From the NCBI RefSeq assembly GCF_018499875.1, contig NZ_JAHBAY010000004.1, forward strand, positions 528,258 through 592,257: 64,000 bases of DNA, given 5' to 3'. Of this stretch, positions 62,405 to 64,000 are shown piece after piece (position 1 is the first letter of the stretch; every line of letters begins with the position of its first letter). The DNA is from Kineosporia corallincola (GTDB lineage: Bacteria > Actinomycetota > Actinomycetes > Actinomycetales > Kineosporiaceae). A program made the position numbers and the translations under genes. The notes below the pieces were generated by a model. That model did not search any database. It saw nothing but the letters and a program-made list of their open reading frames with translations, and was not told the DNA's origin.

Positions 62405-63595
62405 TCAGTGACGCATGTGGGCCAGGCGGTCGGCGGCCTCGGCGATCACCTCCGGCCGCTTGCAGCAGGCGAAGCGCACCAGCGAGCTGGGCCGCGACGG
62501 GTCCTCGGCGAAGGCCTGCACCGGCACACCCACCACCCCGGCCAGGCGGGGCAGGTCGTCGCACAGCGCGGCACCGTCGGAATAGCCCAGCGGCGCGGCG
62601 TCGGCGATCACGAAATACGTTGCCTCGCTGGCGCGTACGCCGAACCCGGCGGCGGCCAGGCCCTCGGTGAGCAGGGCGCTGCGCCGGCCCAGGTCGGCGC
62701 CGATCTCCGTCAGCACCTCGTCCGGCAGCGCCAGGCCGGTGGCCACGGCGGGCTGGAACGGGCTGCCGTTCACGTAGGTGAGGAACTGCTTGACCGCGGT
62801 GATCGCGTCCACCAGCTCGGGGCGGGCGTGCAGCCAGCCGATCTTCCAGCCGGTCACCGAGAAGGTCTTGCCGGCCGACGAGATGGTCACCGTGCGGTCG
62901 GCCATGCCGGGCAGCGTGGCGATCGGCACGTGCCGGTGCGGGGCGAAGGTGAGGTGCTCGTACACCTCGTCGGCGATCACGATCAGGTCGCGCTCGCGGG
63001 CCACGGCGGCCACGGTCTCCAGCTCGTCGGCACTGAGCACGCGGCCGGTCGGGTTGTGCGGGGTGTTCAGCAGGATCAGGCGGGTGCGGTCGGTCACGGC
63101 CGCGGCCAGGCGGTCCGGTTCCAGCCGGTACTCCGGCCACTCCAGGCGCACGGTGCGGCGCACCGCCGCCGCCATCTCGATGGCGGCCGAGTAGGAGTCG
63201 TAGATCGGCTCCAGCACCACCACCTCGTCGCCGGGCTCGGTCAGCGCGATGATGCTGGCGGTCAGGGCCTCGGTGGCGCCGGCGGTGACCAGCACCTCGG
63301 TGTCCGGGTCGGGGTCCAGGCCGTACCAGTGCCGCTGGTGATCGGCGATCGCCCGGCGCAACGGGGCGATGCCGCGGCCGGGCGGGTACTGGTTGGCACC
63401 GCCCCGGATCGCCTCGATCGCGGCCTCCAGCACCACGGCCGGGCCGTCCGAGTCGGGAAAGCCCTGCCCCAGGTTGATCGCCCCGGTCCGGGCCGCCAGC
63501 TCGCTCATCCGGGCGAAGATCGTCGGGGCGGGCACTCCGCGCCCGTCCAGAAGCCCGGCCGCCCTCGCGACCTTCCGCCACGTACCGTCCACCAT
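62405..63595 (-). CDS. Class I/II PLP aminotransferase
   Basis: A 396-residue fold-type-I aminotransferase. The PLP lysine lies in TISSAGKTFSVTGWKIGWLHA. Other family segments are GAINLGQGFPDSDGPAVVLEAA, NQYPPGRGIAPLRRAIADH, VTAGATEALTASIIAL, LNTPHNPTGRVLSADEL and VIADEVYEHLTF. FACCKRPEVI carries the carboxylate-binding Arg in SLVRFACCK. The NLGQGFPDSDGP pattern fits the methionine/kynurenine aminotransferase branch (YbdL-like), but substrate specificity is not certain. The ATG at 63595 lies 7 nt after a TAGTGT box and has no ribosome-binding site, so it is probably leaderless. Confidence 0.88.
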   Translation of the reverse strand: MVDGTWRKVARAAGLLDGRGVPAPTIFARMSELAARTGAINLGQGFPDSDGPAVVLEAAIEAIRGGANQYPPGRGIAPLRRAIADHQRHWYGLDPDPDTEVLVTAGATEALTASIIALTEPGDEVVVLEPIYDSYSAAIEMAAAVRRTVRLEWPEYRLEPDRLAAAVTDRTRLILLNTPHNPTGRVLSADELETVAAVARERDLIVIADEVYEHLTFAPHRHVPIATLPGMADRTVTISSAGKTFSVTGWKIGWLHARPELVDAITAVKQFLTYVNGSPFQPAVATGLALPDEVLTEIGADLGRRSALLTEGLAAAGFGVRASEATYFVIADAAPLGYSDGAALCDDLPRLAGVVGVPVQAFAEDPSRPSSLVRFACCKRPEVIAEAADRLAHMRH

Positions 63596-63602
63596 GCGCG
63601 GA

Positions 63603-63608
63603 ACACTA
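63603..63608 (-). promoter_or_regulatory. -10 box of aminotransferase gene (leaderless)
   Basis: TAGTGT on the minus strand matches TANNNT, 7 nt before the aminotransferase ATG. No -35 is evident. Confidence 0.42.
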
Positions 63609-63668
63609 AGCCAGCCTCCGGCGCTGACGCGGGAGAACAGTGGGGCAACGACGATCGGGAGGCAGCGC

Positions 63669-64000
63669 GTGGACGTCGCTGAGCGGGTGTTCGGCATGCT
63701 CGCCGGGAGCTGGAACCTGACCCGGGCGATCGAGCCCGGGCTGGGCACGGCCGTCGGCACCGCGACCTTCACCGAGTCCGGGCCCGGCCGGCTGCACTAC
63801 CGCGAGGACGTCGAGCTGCGGCTGTCCACGGGGCACGTCGGCGAGGCCTACCGGGAATACGAGTACGTGCTGGAAGAAGACCGGATCCGGGTCCTGCTGA
63901 CCGACGGCACCACGATGCACCTGCTGTCCTTCACCGAGCAGCCAGGGCAGCCAGGGCAGCCAGGGCAGCCAGGGCAGCCAGGGCAGCCAGGGCAGCCAGG
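63669..64000 (+). CDS. DUF6314-like small protein, cut off at the window end
   Basis: The first 110 codons of a gene running off the window. The protein begins DVAERVFGMLAGSWNLTRAIEPGLGTAVG and continues through RLHYREDVELRL to EYEYVLEEDRIRVLLTDGTTMHLLSF. This beta-rich rhythm resembles DUF6314/lipocalin-like proteins, though only by pattern. GGGAGG is 6 nt before the GTG. From codon 91 the frame enters a perfect Q-P-G repeat encoded by a 9-nt tandem repeat that continues to the last base. The real C-terminus is not visible. The family would normally continue with a short His/Cys-containing end. Confidence 0.6.
   Translation, partial: MDVAERVFGMLAGSWNLTRAIEPGLGTAVGTATFTESGPGRLHYREDVELRLSTGHVGEAYREYEYVLEEDRIRVLLTDGTTMHLLSFTEQPGQPGQPGQPGQPGQPGQP
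63939..64000 (+). repeat. 9-nt tandem repeat CAGCCAGGG at the window end
   Basis: CAGCCAGGG repeats without a single mismatch for 62 nt (almost 7 copies) and runs out of the window. It stays in frame with the upstream gene and encodes (Q-P-G)n, a collagen-like triplet. Confidence 0.95.

Noticed and set aside
63939..64000. Possible CRISPR array
   Set aside because: The units are directly contiguous 9-mers with no spacers and stay in a reading frame. It is a coding microsatellite.

Overview
The window is a dense, very GC-rich stretch of chromosome with frequent GTG starts. Its gene order is the conserved leuCD-hup ... coaD-rnc-mutM-smc-ftsY-amtB-glnK-glnD-ffh-rpsP-trmD-rplS-lepB-rnhB-yraN-comM-dprA-xerC core known from Streptomyces and Mycobacterium. 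That order, an FbiD/CofC enzyme for cofactor F420, a lysine-rich HU tail, a SepIVA-type DivIVA protein and a WhiG/FliA sigma factor point to a filamentous or motile high-GC actinomycete. A Kineosporia-like lineage is possible, but that is inference. I saw no tRNA, rRNA, CRISPR array, insertion sequence or prophage gene.

Layout. 1-12.6 kb: leucine biosynthesis (leuCD), nucleoid protein HU, murA, fbiD with a small cold-shock-like gene, plsC-gpsA, a trans-sulfuration PLP enzyme, ddl, a DUF3515 lipoprotein, a stand-alone Lrp ligand domain, thiL and rpmB. 12.9-22.1 kb: fakA-recG-rsmD, coaD, sepIVA, yceD-rpmF-rnc-mutM. 22.1-26.0 kb: a four-gene accessory segment (receiverless OmpR-type regulator, sulfotransferase, FUSC membrane protein, beta-propeller glycosidase-like protein) between mutM and smc. 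26.2-41.0 kb: smc, a large repeat protein, ftsY, the GlnR-box-preceded amtB-glnK-glnD nitrogen operon, and ffh. 41.1-50.5 kb: an amidohydrolase, the rpsP-khpA-rimM-trmD translation operon, rplS, three overlapping type I signal peptidases, rnhB, two overlapping fluoride channel genes, and a DUF2469 gene. 50.6-54.1 kb: a translationally coupled two-ATPase/two-permease ABC operon on the minus strand. 54.3-64 kb: yraN-comM-dprA, hemC on the opposite strand, xerC, whiG/fliA, an M23-like protein, an acyltransferase, an aminotransferase and a cut-off gene containing a 9-nt tandem repeat.

The genes fall into several functional sets. Cell envelope synthesis and division is represented by murA, ddl, plsC and sepIVA. 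Chromosome maintenance is represented by HU, smc, recG, mutM, dprA and xerC. Protein export is represented by ffh, ftsY and lepB x3, and ribosome assembly by rpmB, rpmF, rpsP, rimM, trmD and rplS. Nitrogen control is represented by two GlnR boxes, AmtB, GlnK and the GlnK-modifying GlnD.

The strongest candidate for something undescribed is the 877-residue membrane-anchored protein between smc and ftsY. It carries fourteen copies of a threonine motif (D-E-T-V-M-I-A-P-V or E-T-E-V-M-R-P-V) that resembles a Ser/Thr-kinase/FHA docking array. A second candidate is the amtB leader, where one anti-Shine-Dalgarno strand can pair either with a local decoy or with the real ribosome-binding site. A third observation is that seven genes have a TANNNT box 6-8 nt before the start codon and no Shine-Dalgarno sequence, which suggests leaderless transcripts.
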